64,000 nt of DNA, taken from positions 310,001 to 374,000 of the forward strand of contig QOQW01000001.1 in the NCBI GenBank assembly GCA_003327425.1, read 5' to 3'. The DNA is from Candidatus Ozemibacter sibiricus. GTDB lineage: Bacteria; Muiribacteriota; Ozemobacteria; Ozemobacterales; Ozemobacteraceae. Position 1 is the stretch's first letter; the number at the start of each line of letters is the position of its first letter. Both the position numbers and the translations under genes were made by a program. Of the stretch, positions 1 to 8,863 are shown one piece after another. Below the pieces are notes generated by a model. That model searched no databases, had not been told where the DNA came from, and saw nothing but the letters and a program-made list of their open reading frames with translations.

Positions 1-401
1 TCGATCTTCTCCTGCAGCACCCCCATCCGTTCCATGGCTTTGTCCATGGCCTCGGGGTCCATGTCGGCCATGGCATTCGACAGTTCTTCATATTCGGCGA
101 CCAGGGCGAGGGTCTCGGCGAACGCCCCCTCCAGGATCTGCTTGACCGTCTTGCCCGATTCCAGCTTCGGCTCCTGCGGGACCATCCCGACCCGGATGCC
201 TTTGGCCGGTTCGGCGGTACCGATGAAATCCTTGTCGAGGCCGGCCATGATGCGCAAAAGCGTCGATTTGCCGGCGCCGTTCTCCCCGACGATGCCGATC
301 TTGGCGCCGGGAAAGAAGCAGAGATTGATATCTTTCAGAATATGCCGCTGGCCGTAATACTTGTTCAGGCCCAGCATGGTGAAGATGTACTGTTCTGCCA
401 T
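1..401 (-). CDS. ettA: Energy-dependent translational throttle protein EttA, N-terminal part (ABC-F)
   Basis: This is the N-terminal 133 residues of an ABC-F ATPase; the rest lies beyond the left edge. The protein opens MAEQYIFTMLGLNKYYGQ and carries an intact Walker A (GENGAGKST) about 40 residues in, followed by MVPQEPKL and the start of the helical 'arm' insertion (GAFAETLALVAEYEEL). This matches EttA rather than Uup or other ABC-F proteins. EttA binds the ribosomal E site and tunes the first peptide-bond step to the ATP/ADP ratio; that role is family knowledge. The start ATG ends at 401 and is preceded by AGAGGAG at good spacing. A sigma-70-type promoter lies about 50 bases upstream. Confidence 0.93.
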   Translation of the reverse strand, partial: MAEQYIFTMLGLNKYYGQRHILKDINLCFFPGAKIGIVGENGAGKSTLLRIMAGLDKDFIGTAEPAKGIRVGMVPQEPKLESGKTVKQILEGAFAETLALVAEYEELSNAMADMDPEAMDKAMERMGVLQEKI

Positions 402-451
402 GGCGATCTCCTCTGAGGGCGGGCTTGGCCCGGCTACCCGCGGGCGGGGTC

Positions 452-480
452 ATGATACCCCATTCGTCGGCGGGCGACAA
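452..480 (-). promoter_or_regulatory. Sigma-70-type promoter of ettA
   Basis: On the minus strand TTGTCG (480-475) and TATCAT (457-452) are separated by exactly 17 bases. This is about 50 bases upstream of the ettA start. Confidence 0.6.
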
Positions 481-527
481 CCGCCGGGCGCGGCGCGGCG
501 ATCAGCCCGTCTCGGCCGGGTGGCCGG

Positions 528-1448
528 TCACCATTGCTGGAGCAGATACCGCTCGGCCGACAGGGCGGCGGTGGCGCCGGCCCCGCAAGCCACGACCAGC
601 TGGCGGAAGGAGCCGTCGACCACGTCCCCCGCGGCGAACACCCCGGGCAGATCGGTCCGCCCCGCGGCGTCGGCCCGGATGAACCCGCCGGCGGTCAGGT
701 CGAGACTGCCCTGGAGGAATCCGGTGTTGGGACGCTGGCCGAGGGTGATGAACAGGCCGTCTACCTCCAGGGTGGTGATTTCCTGGTCTTGGCGTAGAGT
801 GAGCGCGCGCAGGGCGGTGTCACCCATGACGGCCTCGACCTTGACCCCGGGCCAGATCCGGACATTGCTCGCCCGCTTCACCTCGTCGCGCAGGCTGCCG
901 AAGGCGGTGCCGATCCGTTTGGGCAGCAGGAGATGGGCTTCGGCCGCCAGCCGCGCCAGGATGGTGACCGAGGTGAAGGCGGTGTTACCGCCCCCATAGA
1001 CGGCCACTCGACGGCCGCGGAAGAGTTGTCCGTCGCACCAGGCGCAGAACGAGATGCCCTTGCCCCAGTACCGATCGAGGCCCGGGATGTCCGGTGGCAA
1101 CGGCGACGTGCCGACGGCGATCACCACGGCGGGGGCGGTCCAGCTGGTACCAGTATCATCTTCGATGATTTTGTACCGGTTCTCGACGGTGAACCGGCGG
1201 GCGGTGCGCGCCGCCAGTTCCACCCCCGCGTCCTGGCACTGGCGGGCCAGGGTGGCGAGGAAGTCATGCCCGGCCAGCCGGGGCAGACCGGGATAGTTGT
1301 CGATCTCGGCAGCGCCGGCGATCAGGCTGCCGCCGGCCGGCCCGGTCAGCAGAGCGACCCGCCGCCCGATGCGGGCGGCGAACAAGGCGGCCGTGCCGCC
1401 GGCCGGCCCGGCCCCGAGGACGAGAAGGTCGGGGCGGTCCGGTTTCAT
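528..1448 (-). CDS. Thioredoxin-reductase-like flavoprotein
   Basis: This 306-residue protein has the two-dinucleotide-domain layout of low-molecular-weight thioredoxin reductases. The FAD-binding GAGPAGGTAAL is at residues 12-22, the redox pair is C135-A-W-C138 (followed by DG), a second glycine motif GGGNTA is near 152, and the C-terminal FAD motif is VFAAGDV. Canonical TrxB has CATC and, after the second glycine motif, a basic HRR that binds the NADPH phosphate. Here that stretch reads LLLPKRIG with no HRR, so the electron donor may not be NADPH. Some clostridial relatives use ferredoxin instead. No convincing ribosome binding site precedes the ATG at 1448. A large hairpin separates it from recA. 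Confidence 0.8.
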   Translation of the reverse strand: MKPDRPDLLVLGAGPAGGTAALFAARIGRRVALLTGPAGGSLIAGAAEIDNYPGLPRLAGHDFLATLARQCQDAGVELAARTARRFTVENRYKIIEDDTGTSWTAPAVVIAVGTSPLPPDIPGLDRYWGKGISFCAWCDGQLFRGRRVAVYGGGNTAFTSVTILARLAAEAHLLLPKRIGTAFGSLRDEVKRASNVRIWPGVKVEAVMGDTALRALTLRQDQEITTLEVDGLFITLGQRPNTGFLQGSLDLTAGGFIRADAAGRTDLPGVFAAGDVVDGSFRQLVVACGAGATAALSAERYLLQQW

Positions 1449-1496
1449 GGCAGGGAACGCGGCATCAGGCTGAGCGGGGCGGCAAGCCCCCCGGCC

Positions 1497-1532
1497 GCCC
1501 GGAGGCCGTGCCGGCAGCGACGGCCTCCGGGC
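1497..1532 (-). terminator. Strong intergenic hairpin downstream of recA
   Basis: A perfect 13-bp inverted repeat (GCCCGGAGGCCGT at 1497-1509 and its complement at 1520-1532) encloses a 10-base loop. It lies just past the recA stop. No T-run follows on the minus strand, so it is at best a non-classical terminator or an mRNA-stabilising stem. Confidence 0.45.
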
Positions 1533-1541
1533 CGGCCCGGG

Positions 1542-2651
1542 CTAGCGGGCCTTGCCGGCGGCCTTCTCTTTCTCGGCCGGAGCGGCTTTGGCGGGCGGTG
1601 GCTCGTCGGGCTTGATCAGCCCCATCGCTTTCTTGATCTTCAAGACGATCTCGGAGGTGATATCGGGGTTCTTGGCCAGGAAATCCTTGGTGTTCTCGCG
1701 GCCCTGTCCCATGCGGACATCGCCGTAGGAGTACCAGGCGCCGGATTTCTGAATGATCTTGTACTGCTCGGCCAGATCGATGATTTCGCCCTCGCGGGAG
1801 ATGCCTTTGCCGAACATGATGTCGAAGCTGGCGGTGCGGAACGGGGGCGCCACCTTGTTCTTGACCACCTTGACCTGGGTGACATAGCCGATGGGGTTTT
1901 CGCCGTCTTTGATCTGCTCTTTGCGGCGGATGTCGAGACGGATGGAGGCGAAGAACTTGAGCGCTCGCCCGCCGGGGGTGGTTTCGGGGTTGCCGAACAT
2001 CACGCCGATCTTCTCGCGGATCTGGTTGATGAAGATGCAGATGCAGCGCGAGCGGCTGACGACAGGCGTCAGTTTGCGCATGGCCTGCGACATCAGGCGG
2101 GCCTGCAGACCGACCGTGGCATCGCCCATCTCGCCGTCGATCTCGGCCTTGCTGGTCAGGGCGGCCACCGAGTCGATGACGATGGCGTCGATGGCATTGC
2201 TGCGCACCAGCATCTCGGCGATCTCCAGGGCCTCTTCACCGCTGCTGGGCTGGGAGATCAGCAGGTTGTCGATGTCGACCCCCAGCAACCGCGCATAGCT
2301 GGGATCGAGGGCATGCTCGACATCGATGAAGGCGGCCGAGCCGCCGGCCCGCTGGGCCTCCGCGATGGCGACCAGGGCCAGCGTCGTCTTGCCGGAGGAT
2401 TCGGGCCCGAAGATCTCGATGATGCGGCCGCGCGGCAGACCGCCGACGCCCAGCGCGTAATCGAGCGACAGGGAGCCGGTCGGGATGACCTCGACCTGCA
2501 GGTGGCGGGAATCGCCCAGGCGCATGACGGCGCCCTTGCCGTACTGCTTCTCGATGTTGCTGATCGCGGCTTCGAGGGCTTTGAGGCGCTCGGCCTGCCG
2601 ATCTTTGGCGGATTGGGGAGGCGTGGTCGGTTGCGGTTTCGCGTCTGCCAT
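1542..2651 (-). CDS. recA: Recombinase RecA
   Basis: RecA is the recombinational repair strand-exchange ATPase and LexA coprotease. The 369-residue protein has Walker [10 protein letters not shown], the MAW-like stretch [10 protein letters not shown], Walker [15 protein letters not shown], the L1/L2 DNA-binding regions around [16 protein letters not shown], and the usual C-terminal extension ending in a lysine- and alanine-rich tail. The chosen ATG ends at 2651 ([13 protein letters not shown]), preceded by AAGGAG. A longer reading from 2714 would add about 20 unconserved residues and would include the promoter, so it was not used. No obvious LexA box is visible upstream. The divergent neighbour is anmK. 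Confidence 0.97.
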   Translation of the reverse strand: MADAKPQPTTPPQSAKDRQAERLKALEAAISNIEKQYGKGAVMRLGDSRHLQVEVIPTGSLSLDYALGVGGLPRGRIIEIFGPESSGKTTLALVAIAEAQRAGGSAAFIDVEHALDPSYARLLGVDIDNLLISQPSSGEEALEIAEMLVRSNAIDAIVIDSVAALTSKAEIDGEMGDATVGLQARLMSQAMRKLTPVVSRSRCICIFINQIREKIGVMFGNPETTPGGRALKFFASIRLDIRRKEQIKDGENPIGYVTQVKVVKNKVAPPFRTASFDIMFGKGISREGEIIDLAEQYKIIQKSGAWYSYGDVRMGQGRENTKDFLAKNPDITSEIVLKIKKAMGLIKPDEPPPAKAAPAEKEKAAGKAR

Positions 2652-2685
2652 GGGGGGAAGTCTCCTTGCTGGTAAATTTGCCGGC

Positions 2686-2714
2686 AATCTAGCATAATTA
2701 GGCCGATCATGCAA
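2686..2714 (-). promoter_or_regulatory. recA promoter, extended -10
   Basis: On the minus strand TTGCAT (2714-2709) is 17 bases from TAGATT (2691-2686). TGC directly precedes the -10, giving an extended -10. It lies about 35 bases upstream of the recA start. Confidence 0.6.
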
Positions 2715-2805
2715 AAGCCGGGGGGCCGGAACCGGGATCGCAGGCGCCCGTTCTGGCGCTTCCCTTAAGAGTCACCGCGGCCCCCCCGGTCGGGGAAAGA
2801 ATATC

Positions 2806-4089
2806 ATGCACATTCCGTTGGCCGACGATCCGATCAACGTTCTGGGGCTCATGACCGGCACCTCGGGCGATGGGCTCGATGGCGCTCTCGTCCGGTTCGA
2901 TGGACGAGGAGGCTTCCAGTTTCTCTGGCACGAGGCCTTTCCCTTTCCCGCGGCGGTGCGAGCCAGGCTGCAGGCTCTGATGACCCGGGCCCAGGCGCGC
3001 GAGGTGCGGCGCGCCGCCGCCTACGTGGCGCACCTCTATGCCGAGGGCGTCGCCGCCTTCCGGGCGCGCCATCCCGAGCCGATCCACCTGCTGGCCGCCC
3101 ATGGACAGACCCTCGACCATGATCCGGATGGCGACCTCTGGGATGGCATCCCGGTGCGGGGGTCCCTGCAGGTGCTCGATGCCGCCCTCCTCGCCGAACG
3201 GACCGGCCTGCCCGTGACCTATGACTTCCGGAGCCGCGACCTGGCCGTCGGCGGGCAGGGCGCTCCCCTCGTCCCGTTCGGGGACCTCCGCTTCTTCGGG
3301 GCCCGGTGCCGCCGGGGCCTGGCCGTGCTCAACATCGGCGGCATCGCCAATCTGACGGTCATCCGGCCTCGCCCCACCGTCGAGCCCAGCCGGAGGGGCC
3401 AGCTCCAGAGCGGTTCGCCAGAAGAGGAGCGATCGTCGGAGCGCCTGGTGCCGACCGTCGTGGCGGCCTTCGACACCGGGCCAGGCAACATGCTGATGGA
3501 CGCCTTGGCGGCCCGCTTGTCGGGAGGGACTCGCTCCTACGATGAAGGCGGCGAGATGGCGCGGGCCGGCCAACCGCTGCCCCGCCTGCTGGCTTCCCTC
3601 CTGCGAGATCCCTATCTGGCTCGGAAGCCGCCCAAGTCGACCGGGCGCGACCTCTTCGGACGCCCGCGCGAGGCCAGGATCTGGCGAGCCTGGGGCCGGC
3701 GCGCCAGCGGGGCCGACCTGATGGCCACCTTCCTGGAATTCACCGTCGAGACGATCGTCGGGGCCCTCGAGCGGTTCGTGCTGCCCGAGGGACCGCTCGA
3801 TGAGGTGATCGTCGCCGGGGGTGGGGCTCTCAATCCGCTCCTGGTGGCCCGGTTGACTGACCGTCTGCGCGGCATCTGTCCCCTGCAGCGCTCGGATGTC
3901 TGCGGCGTGCCCGTGATGGCGCGCGAGGCCATGGCCTTCGCGGCGCTGGGCGATGCCTTCGTCCGCGGGTGGCCGGGCAACGTGCCCGCCGCGACCGGCG
4001 CCCGTCAGCCGGCCGTGCTGGGCGCCTTCGTGCCGGGCACGGCCTACTCGCCGATCTCGAGGTCCTCCACCTTCCAGGACATTCCCTGA
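2806..4089 (+). CDS. anmK: Anhydro-N-acetylmuramic acid kinase
   Basis: AnmK cleaves and phosphorylates 1,6-anhydro-N-acetylmuramic acid during cell-wall recycling, yielding MurNAc-6-phosphate. Family signatures are VLGLMTGTSGDGLDGALV at the N-terminus, AAHGQTLDH, LNIGGIANLTVI, the acidic FDTGPGNMLMD, and late VIVAGGGALNP. At 427 residues it is longer than the usual ~370. The extra length sits mainly in a charged, low-complexity insert after the LNIGGIANLTVI strand (roughly residues 186-215). The ribosome binding site (GGGGAAAG) is modest. The 3' end overlaps the convergent gene at 4044-5330 by 46 bases, so the last ~15 residues are read from DNA that also encodes that gene's C-terminus. Confidence 0.93.
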   Translation: MHIPLADDPINVLGLMTGTSGDGLDGALVRFDGRGGFQFLWHEAFPFPAAVRARLQALMTRAQAREVRRAAAYVAHLYAEGVAAFRARHPEPIHLLAAHGQTLDHDPDGDLWDGIPVRGSLQVLDAALLAERTGLPVTYDFRSRDLAVGGQGAPLVPFGDLRFFGARCRRGLAVLNIGGIANLTVIRPRPTVEPSRRGQLQSGSPEEERSSERLVPTVVAAFDTGPGNMLMDALAARLSGGTRSYDEGGEMARAGQPLPRLLASLLRDPYLARKPPKSTGRDLFGRPREARIWRAWGRRASGADLMATFLEFTVETIVGALERFVLPEGPLDEVIVAGGGALNPLLVARLTDRLRGICPLQRSDVCGVPVMAREAMAFAALGDAFVRGWPGNVPAATGARQPAVLGAFVPGTAYSPISRSSTFQDIP

Positions 4090-5330
4090 ATCCGGCGTGA
4101 CAGGAAGCCCGGCCTGGTCGCGACGTGGTAGATCTTTTCATCTTCGGCCTGCATCCAGCCGCTCTCCTGCACCGTCGTGGTGAACTGCCGCTCTCCCGTC
4201 GCGTCGGCACAGGTGATGGACAACCGAATCCGTCGCACCGGGAATTTGCTCAGGTTTCGAATGTAGACGTTGACCTGATCCAGTTCCAGGTGGGGGTCGA
4301 CTTCGATCTTCAGGATCTTCTTCACCGACCGCTCGAAAAGATCGGACCAGAGGGCCAGTTCCTGGGGGCGTTCTTGCATTCGGGGCAGGGCCTGCTTGCA
4401 GAGGGCGATGGTATCGCGGTAGAACCCCCGGTCTTCCATGACCAGGCCGACCGGCAGCAGCCAGCTGGCGCTGCCGGTGCGGAAATACTCGTTGAGACAA
4501 TCCTGGAGGACGGTGGGCGCCGCTTCTTCGTTGGTGGCCAGCCCGATGTTGGTGGCCAGGGAGAGCGGCGGCCCGGAGGGCGGGGCCGCCGTCGCCGCGG
4601 CCCCCGCTGGCGGGGGCGGCTGCAGCGTGATGGCGACGTCGGTCCAGCGGTCCAGTTTCACGGGATCGGTTTCGTCGAACATGGCGAACTCGATGTACCG
4701 CGAGCGATCGGCCGCGAAGATGCGGGCGAGATACCCGGTATTGCCGGGCGTGGGGAAGACGAAGCCGGTGTGATGGGCGTCCCAGTCGGTGCGGAAGAAA
4801 CTGCCAGCGATGCCCTGGGTCACGAAGAACTGGGCTTTGCAATACAGCCTGATCGGATGCCAGGTGGCCCACAGGATCACCTCGAGAAAATCGCGCATGT
4901 CGTCGGGAACGAACAGGCTGATGGCCCCGGAATTCTTCAGATCGAGGCGCGGGACGTGGGACGCCACGGACATGGAGATGGTTCGCGAGATCCGCCGGGG
5001 GTTGTTGCGGAAGGTCACCATCCGGGGCTGGATGATGACCGGGGTGAAGGCGCGGGGAATCTGGATGGTGACGCCGTCGAGGGTCAGGCGCATGGTGGGG
5101 GTGGGATCTCCGCTGGGGGCCATGCGCAAGGTCAGCGGCGAGGCCAGCAACACTTCCGGCGGTAGTTTCAGGGTGGTGATGAGGTGGTTGCGCGTCAGCA
5201 GGGGGAGCAGGATGAAAAGGAAGAAGGGGACGAACGCTGCCGCCGAGAGCAGCATGATCTTCTGATGGCGAGACAACCCCTCCTCGGGTGTGGCTCCCGC
5301 CCCTTTCTTGTCTGCCGAACCTTTGGCCAT
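4044..5330 (-). CDS. Membrane-anchored protein of unknown function
   Basis: I do not recognise this protein. From the ATG at 5330 (MAKGSADKK) it has 428 residues. A short charged N-terminus is followed by one strong membrane segment (IMLLSAAAFVPFFLFILLPLL) and then a large extracytoplasmic part. The C-terminal ~110 residues (VDPHLELDQVNVYIRNLSKF onward) look beta-rich and resemble an Ig-like or FxLYD-type domain, which is weak inference. A longer in-frame reading starts at 5408 but would overlap the upstream gene by 58 bases. TGAGGAG, formed by the upstream stop at 5350-5352, sits 15 bases before the chosen ATG and suggests translational coupling. It is the last gene of the minus run that also holds nrnA and the ABC importer. 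Confidence 0.7.
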   Translation of the reverse strand: MAKGSADKKGAGATPEEGLSRHQKIMLLSAAAFVPFFLFILLPLLTRNHLITTLKLPPEVLLASPLTLRMAPSGDPTPTMRLTLDGVTIQIPRAFTPVIIQPRMVTFRNNPRRISRTISMSVASHVPRLDLKNSGAISLFVPDDMRDFLEVILWATWHPIRLYCKAQFFVTQGIAGSFFRTDWDAHHTGFVFPTPGNTGYLARIFAADRSRYIEFAMFDETDPVKLDRWTDVAITLQPPPPAGAAATAAPPSGPPLSLATNIGLATNEEAAPTVLQDCLNEYFRTGSASWLLPVGLVMEDRGFYRDTIALCKQALPRMQERPQELALWSDLFERSVKKILKIEVDPHLELDQVNVYIRNLSKFPVRRIRLSITCADATGERQFTTTVQESGWMQAEDEKIYHVATRPGFLSRRIQGMSWKVEDLEIGE

Positions 5331-5349
5331 GCGGTGCGCGGCGTTCTCC

Positions 5350-6555
5350 TCACCGGTCTCCGGCCGCCGGAGCCTCGCTCTCTTCCGGGTCGCCAGCCAA
5401 TTCCTCAAGATGTTGAGCGGCTTCCTGGCGGACCGGCGAGTCAGGGAAACCGGCCAGCAGCGCCCGCAGGGTGGCCAACGCCTCTTCGGTCCGGCCGAGA
5501 GCGATCAGCGCTTCCCCCTTGAGGAGCAGGAGATGGTCGGCCAGCGGCCCCGTCGGTTGGGTGGCCAGATAGGCGTTCAACAAGGCCAGCGCTTGTTCCC
5601 ACTGTGCGCGGGAGACCAGCAGGCTGGCGTCGACATACAGGCCGAGGGCGGCGCTGGCCGTCTCCCGGAAGGCCAGCCGTTCGCTCTCGCGGCGGGCGGC
5701 TTCCGCCAGCGGGGAATCGGCGAATTCTCGCTGGAGCCGCCCATACAGACGGTCGGCGGTGGCGAAATCTTTCAGGTATTTACGGGCTTCGGCCTGGTTG
5801 AACAGAGCTTCGGCCTGGGCTTCCCGGGGCAGCTCGGCCAGCGGGATGGCTTCATACCCGCGCAGCGCCTCCAGGAACTCGCCTCGCTGGAACGCCAGGG
5901 CGGCCCGGTTCATCTTCTGATGGACATGGGTCGCCGCGCTGAGGGTTTCCCCGATCTTCTGCAACCGGTCGCCGACCAGGCGGTACAACTCGCTCTGGAA
6001 GAGATCCGGGGGGCCCAGGCGATGGAAGTCCACTCGGTTGCGAATGCACAGGGCAGTGCCTTCCTTGGCCGGCACCAAGGTGATCTCCAGGCCGACGAGC
6101 GACATCTCTTCTTCATCATCGCGTGGATAGAGACAGGCGAACTGGCGCCGTTCGCTGAAGATGAACGGAACCTGGTCCTCGCTCGAGGGGTGGCGGGCGA
6201 CCGCGACCAGCTCCGGGCTCGAATCGCCATCGAGATCTCCCCGAAGCAGATTGACGAAGGCCATCCCTTCCACCGAATGGATGACCTCGACCATCCCGCC
6301 AGGCTTCTGCCACAGCAGCCGGGAGGCATTCCCCTCGGCCTCGCCGGCAGGCGGGCAGGCCAGCACGGTGCCGACGCCTTCGATGTCCAGGCGCAGGGAG
6401 CAGGCTCCCGGATCGATCGCGTCGGCCGGCAGGAGTTCACCGGCGTGCGCGGGGGCCCGGCCGTTCAGACCGAACAGGAGGAAGACCGCCACGACAACGG
6501 CGAGCAGAGCCTGCCGCGCGCGACAAGCCCGTGGCCGCACGCTGGCCCCGGTCAA
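5350..6555 (-). CDS. Exported TPR protein with FG-GAP-like motif
   Basis: This is an exported protein of about 401 residues. A basic N-terminus and the hydrophobic core ALLAVVVAVFLLFGL form a Sec signal peptide ending near APAHA. A GDLDGDSSPELV stretch resembles the calcium-binding loop of FG-GAP/VCBS repeats. The second half is helical TPR-like repeats (FQRGEFLEALRGYEAIPLAE, KDFATADRLYGRLQREFADS, REEALATLRALLAGFPDS-type). The start is taken as TTG at 6555. It overlaps the nrnA stop (TTGA) and has GGGAGG nine bases before it. GTG at 6540 is the alternative. The function is unknown; TPR proteins of this type usually scaffold envelope complexes. Confidence 0.72.
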   Translation of the reverse strand: MTGASVRPRACRARQALLAVVVAVFLLFGLNGRAPAHAGELLPADAIDPGACSLRLDIEGVGTVLACPPAGEAEGNASRLLWQKPGGMVEVIHSVEGMAFVNLLRGDLDGDSSPELVAVARHPSSEDQVPFIFSERRQFACLYPRDDEEEMSLVGLEITLVPAKEGTALCIRNRVDFHRLGPPDLFQSELYRLVGDRLQKIGETLSAATHVHQKMNRAALAFQRGEFLEALRGYEAIPLAELPREAQAEALFNQAEARKYLKDFATADRLYGRLQREFADSPLAEAARRESERLAFRETASAALGLYVDASLLVSRAQWEQALALLNAYLATQPTGPLADHLLLLKGEALIALGRTEEALATLRALLAGFPDSPVRQEAAQHLEELAGDPEESEAPAAGDR

Positions 6556-7541
6556 TGGGGGAATCCTCCCAGGCGCTCGCGGACCCGCTGGAGGACCTCG
6601 GCGGTCACGTCGGCCAGCGGTCGGGCCAGACTGCACCCCGACGCGGCCAGGTGTCCGCCGCCCCCCAGGCCGACCGCGATCTCCTTGACGTCGAACCCGC
6701 GACGCGACCGGAACTCGCAATAGATCTTGCCGTCGGTGTGCTCGACGAAGCCGACGCCGGCGATGACGCCATCGATGCCGGTGAGCTGGCCGAACAGACC
6801 GCAGGCGAACACATCGGCCATGGTCGCCCCGTGGCGGGCCAGATCGGCGGCTGACAGGGCCACCCAGGCCAGACGACCGTCCATTTCCAGCTGCAGGGAG
6901 AGCAAGGCATGGCCCAGGATGCGGACCTCGCTCAGCTTTCGGGTCGACAGCAGCCGCCCTACGATGGCGCCGGCGTCGAGACCGGTCTCGAGCAGGCGTT
7001 GGGCGGCGTGATGGGCGGCGGGTCGCAGGTTCTCGTTCTGGAAGAACCGGCTGTCGGTGCAGAGGCCGAGGTACAGCCCCTGCGCCACCTCGGGGTCGAG
7101 GGGCAAGCGGGCCCGTTCGAGCAGGAAGACGATCATCTCGCAGGTCGAACTGGCCTCGACATCGAGCAGATTGAGGTCGCCGAACCCGGTGTTGCTCGGG
7201 TGATGGTCGATGTTGATGACCACGGTGGCCGGTCGCTCGAGCGCCTCGGCGAAGCCGGTGCGCGGCAGATCGCCGGTGTCGAGGATGATGATGGCATCGT
7301 GATCGAGCGGGCGTTCGCCGGGCTTGTGCAAGGTCTCGCCTTCGAGGAGAAAGGCGAACCGCTCGGGCGGGGGATCGACCAGGCCGAGCTCGACCGTCTT
7401 GCCAGCCTTGCGGAGGCTCCGGGCCAGCCCTGACAGGCAGCCGACCGCATCGCCGTCGGGACGCACATGGCTGATCAGAAAGAAGCGCTGCCCTTTCTGG
7501 AGGGTGGCGATGACCTGATTCAGGACATCAGTCGGAAGCAT
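6552..7541 (-). CDS. nrnA: NrnA-type DHH/DHHA1 phosphoesterase
   Basis: The family degrades oligoribonucleotides (nanoRNA) and/or 3'-phosphoadenosine 5'-phosphate. The 329-residue protein shows all expected motifs: HVRPDGDAVGC (metal-binding Asp residues), DTGDLPRTG, the signature NIDHHPSN, and the DHHA1 glycine loop GGGGHLAASG at the C-terminus. The start chosen is ATG at 7541 (MLPTDVLNQ), which has AAAGGAT eight bases upstream. A longer reading from 7568 would overlap the upstream solute-binding protein gene more deeply. It overlaps that gene by 14 bases and the following TPR gene by 4, so the run is translated as a coupled operon. Why nanoRNA decay is coupled to a sugar importer is not evident. 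Confidence 0.88.
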   Translation of the reverse strand: MLPTDVLNQVIATLQKGQRFFLISHVRPDGDAVGCLSGLARSLRKAGKTVELGLVDPPPERFAFLLEGETLHKPGERPLDHDAIIILDTGDLPRTGFAEALERPATVVINIDHHPSNTGFGDLNLLDVEASSTCEMIVFLLERARLPLDPEVAQGLYLGLCTDSRFFQNENLRPAAHHAAQRLLETGLDAGAIVGRLLSTRKLSEVRILGHALLSLQLEMDGRLAWVALSAADLARHGATMADVFACGLFGQLTGIDGVIAGVGFVEHTDGKIYCEFRSRRGFDVKEIAVGLGGGGHLAASGCSLARPLADVTAEVLQRVRERLGGFPH

Positions 7542-8859
7542 GGGCCAGGATCCTTTCCACGGCGGCATTCATCGGCACGAGATACTTCTCGGGCGGGCCT
7601 TTCTCGATCGAGGCTTCTTCCAGGAAATCGGCCATCAGATCGCGAATCTCGAACCAGACGTTGAGGCGCGGCTCGAACGAGGCATACTCGAGCTGGACAT
7701 AGGGCGGGGCCAGGTTGGGGTCGCGTTTCTGGGCTTCCAGGAAGTAGCGGCTCTGCAGCGACGACATGCGCACCGGCAGGTAGGTCGTGCGCACGCTCCA
7801 CTCGGCCCCGATCTCGGTCGAGGTGAACCATTTGACGAACTCCCACGCCCCCCGGATCTTCTCGGGATCGCCGTTATCGAAGATGTTGATGTTGGTGCCC
7901 GACAGGATCACGGCATGGGTCGCCCCGGCCGGCAGGGGTGCCACGCCGAAGTCGAATTTGATGCCCCCCTCCATGAACACCTTGCTGACGATGCTGTTCT
8001 CGATCATGGCGACGCGCTGCGCCTTGAAATCGTTCTGGTGATCGAACCCCTGGCCTTCGATGGCGATGCCTTCCTTGACCATGTCGAGGATGAAGCTCAA
8101 CGCCTGTCGCGCCGGCGGATCGGCGAAGAAGGCCTTCTTCTCGACCTCGTCGACCAGTCGGCCGCCGAACTGCAGGACCCGGCAGAGGAACATCCAGACG
8201 TTGCCCTTGCCGGTGCCGAAGCCGATGACCGTGGGTTCCCCCTTCTCGTTGCGGAAATGATTCGTCAGGTGGCGGGCATAGGAGGCCAGTTCCTCGAGGG
8301 TGCGCGGCGGCCGCTCGGGATCGAGCCCGGCCTGACGGAACAGATCTTTGTTGTAGTACAGGACCGGCACGCTCTTGTTGAAGGGGAACGACCACAGCCG
8401 CCCCCCGTAGGTGTTGTTGCGCAGCAGCACCGGCACGATGTCGGCCTTGATGTCCTCGCTCTCGCTGGCCAGCAGATCGTCGAGGCAGACGATCTTGCGG
8501 GCCTTGAGCAGTTTCTTGGTCAGGGTCTCGTAGTTCTGGCTGAGGTCAGGCGCGGAGCGGGCCACGATCGAAGCGAGGATCTTCTTGTCGAGGGTATCGT
8601 AGCTGCCCATGCCGACGCCTTTGACCAGGTACCGGTCCTGGGATTGGTTGAACCGGTTGATCAGATCGTTCATCACGTCGCCCAGCGGCCCGCCCATGGC
8701 GTGCCAGAAGATGATCTGGGTGCGGTTGCCGATGTCGACCCCGGCCAGGGCCTGCGCCTGCTTGCGCGCGTCATCATGCCGGATGGCCACGATCACGGCC
8801 AGCCAGATGGCCAGCACGACCATCAGGAACACCGTTTCGGAACGACCGCGCTGCTTCAT
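7528..8859 (-). CDS. Sugar-type ABC transporter solute-binding protein (family 1)
   Basis: This is the extracellular binding protein of a carbohydrate ABC importer. The 443 residues include IIFWHAMGGPLGDVMNDLINRF, VLYYNKDLFRQAGLDP (a hallmark of family 1 binding proteins) and GAWEFVKWFTSTEIGAEW near the end. The N-terminus is a single hydrophobic segment (VFLMVVLAIWLAVIVAI) without a lipobox cysteine or an obvious cleavage site. It may therefore be held by an uncleaved membrane anchor rather than as a lipoprotein or a free periplasmic protein. It follows the two permease genes with a 4-base gap. The substrate cannot be told from sequence alone. Confidence 0.92.
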   Translation of the reverse strand: MKQRGRSETVFLMVVLAIWLAVIVAIRHDDARKQAQALAGVDIGNRTQIIFWHAMGGPLGDVMNDLINRFNQSQDRYLVKGVGMGSYDTLDKKILASIVARSAPDLSQNYETLTKKLLKARKIVCLDDLLASESEDIKADIVPVLLRNNTYGGRLWSFPFNKSVPVLYYNKDLFRQAGLDPERPPRTLEELASYARHLTNHFRNEKGEPTVIGFGTGKGNVWMFLCRVLQFGGRLVDEVEKKAFFADPPARQALSFILDMVKEGIAIEGQGFDHQNDFKAQRVAMIENSIVSKVFMEGGIKFDFGVAPLPAGATHAVILSGTNINIFDNGDPEKIRGAWEFVKWFTSTEIGAEWSVRTTYLPVRMSSLQSRYFLEAQKRDPNLAPPYVQLEYASFEPRLNVWFEIRDLMADFLEEASIEKGPPEKYLVPMNAAVERILAHASD

Positions 8860-8863
8860 CGCC

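Noticed and set aside
933-2675. Long plus-strand open frame antisense to recA
   Set aside because: A shadow caused by high GC and codon bias of recA; composition is Gly/Asp/Arg-rich and resembles no protein.
2652-2805. LexA/SOS box between recA and anmK
   Set aside because: No site like the known gamma-proteobacterial or Gram-positive LexA boxes was seen; only a plain promoter.
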